A DNA stretch of 64,000 nt from Cyanoderma ruficeps (Eukaryota; Chordata; Aves; Passeriformes; Timaliidae). The notes beneath the pieces were generated by a model. It saw nothing but the letters and a program-made list of their open reading frames with translations. It searched no databases and was not told where the DNA came from. Positions within the stretch are counted from its first letter, which is position 1. The number at the start of each line of letters is the position of its first letter. Where the stretch lies: NCBI GenBank assembly GCA_008694505.1, contig VZDJ01004378.1, positions 21,034,239-21,098,238 on the forward strand. Reading direction: 5' to 3'. Shown one piece after another: positions 63,301-64,000 of this stretch. Made by a program: the position numbers and the translations under genes.

Positions 63301-64000
63301 CCAGGAATGATCTAGTGTTCCCTAGCTAAACAATTCGTAGGAATGCATGTGGCAATGAATAAAAACATTTAAGAAAGGTGAAATACAGAAAAGAGATAGC
63401 GCTGCATAAACACATGCTAGTTAAAAAATGCAACGCTTACTAGTAGCAAGCTTCCCCAATAACTCCTTGTACAACAGTTATCTACAGTTATTAAAATTTG
63501 ACCCCAAAAATGTGATTAAATGCTTAACTGCTACTTATAGAAGCAGTTAGTACAAAGGTACAAGAAGTTTCCAAGAGGTGTCAACACGTGGTGACACTCA
63601 GCAAAGTTGAGGCCCTCAAAAGTTTAGGGAGCAGGTGAGAACTCATTTCTCAATGCCTAAATATGTTACCCTTAATAAAAAAAAGATACCCTTAGAAACG
63701 CAGCAAATTCAAACACAGGATCGTAACAGCTGCTGAGCAAGGAATGTGTTTTCCTGGAAAGCAAGACATCTTTTGAGTAATACTTTAACAAAACAAACAA
63801 ACAGAAACCCCAACCACCACCAAACTCACCAAACTAGCAAACCCCAAACCACACCACCGAAAAACTGCCACAGTTCAAAAAACTAGTTCAAAGTACTAGG
63901 ACATTAGTCTCAAAGAGCAAAACGAAACCCACTCCTCAAAACCAACCAATCAACCAAGGAGAGTACAGGTAGGAACAGGGTACACAACAGAGATCCCTAA
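60331..64000 (-). other. PAWR large upstream intron, part 4 (runs off the window)
   Basis: No exon of PAWR or any other gene is recognisable here, and the N-terminal PAWR exon is not reached. A 139-codon plus-strand frame at 61237-61656 has no family signature. The end of the window (63787-63957) is strikingly rich in A and C on the plus strand. The part of this intron contained in the window is therefore at least 36 kb. Confidence 0.7.
63787..63957 (+). repeat. A/C-rich low-complexity stretch
   Basis: On the plus strand this stretch is nearly devoid of T and G, with CAAACAAACAAACAG-like and CCAACCACCACC-like runs and a later AAACCAACCAATCAACC. It looks like drifted simple sequence. No repeat family is recognised. 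Confidence 0.7.

Noticed and set aside
1..64000. CRISPR arrays, bacterial operons, riboswitches or phage modules.
   Set aside because: No regularly spaced repeats, no ribosome-binding sites before long frames, and intron/repeat structure throughout: the DNA is vertebrate.

Overview
This is vertebrate, very probably avian, genomic DNA. It is AT-rich, almost entirely intronic, and scattered with CR1 LINE fragments in both orientations. One repeat has a tRNA-Ile-like head joined to a CR1-like tail, the structure of the SINE described from zebra finch, which points to a songbird or close relative. There are no prokaryotic features, operons, CRISPR arrays or complete single-exon genes.

The one gene I can identify is PAWR (prostate apoptosis response-4, Par-4), on the minus strand. 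Three consecutive coding exons are present, with good splice sites and consistent phases: 27870-27998 (129 nt, second half of the SAC region), 9312-9346 (a 35-nt microexon) and 722-869 (148 nt, linker plus the first turns of the C-terminal leucine zipper). Joined in that order they read as one open frame that follows known PAWR proteins. The large N-terminal exon with the start codon is not in the window and must lie above 64000. The two C-terminal leucine-zipper exons are not seen and must lie below position 1.

Layout: 1-721 is the intron after the third exon. 870-9311 is an 8.4-kb intron with several CR1 pieces and the SINE. 9347-27869 is an 18.5-kb intron with two adjoining CR1 copies, an 860-bp CR1, an LTR-like block and an ancient CR1. 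27999-64000 is at least 36 kb of the intron between the N-terminal exon and the SAC exon. It holds more CR1 copies, including a 2.3-kb stretch of CR1 ORF2 at 58062-60330 that lacks its 3' end, and a possible second LTR.

Beyond the known gene, the observations most worth checking are candidate exons on the PAWR strand. A strong splice acceptor at 24225/24226 opens a 66-codon frame in the same phase as the PAWR SAC exon. A shorter case lies at 20774-20845. A 49-nt cassette at 1648-1696 would bring in a premature stop and remove the leucine zipper. None can be confirmed without transcripts or cross-species alignment, and decoy exons are common in introns. I found no convincing evidence of a new biological system.
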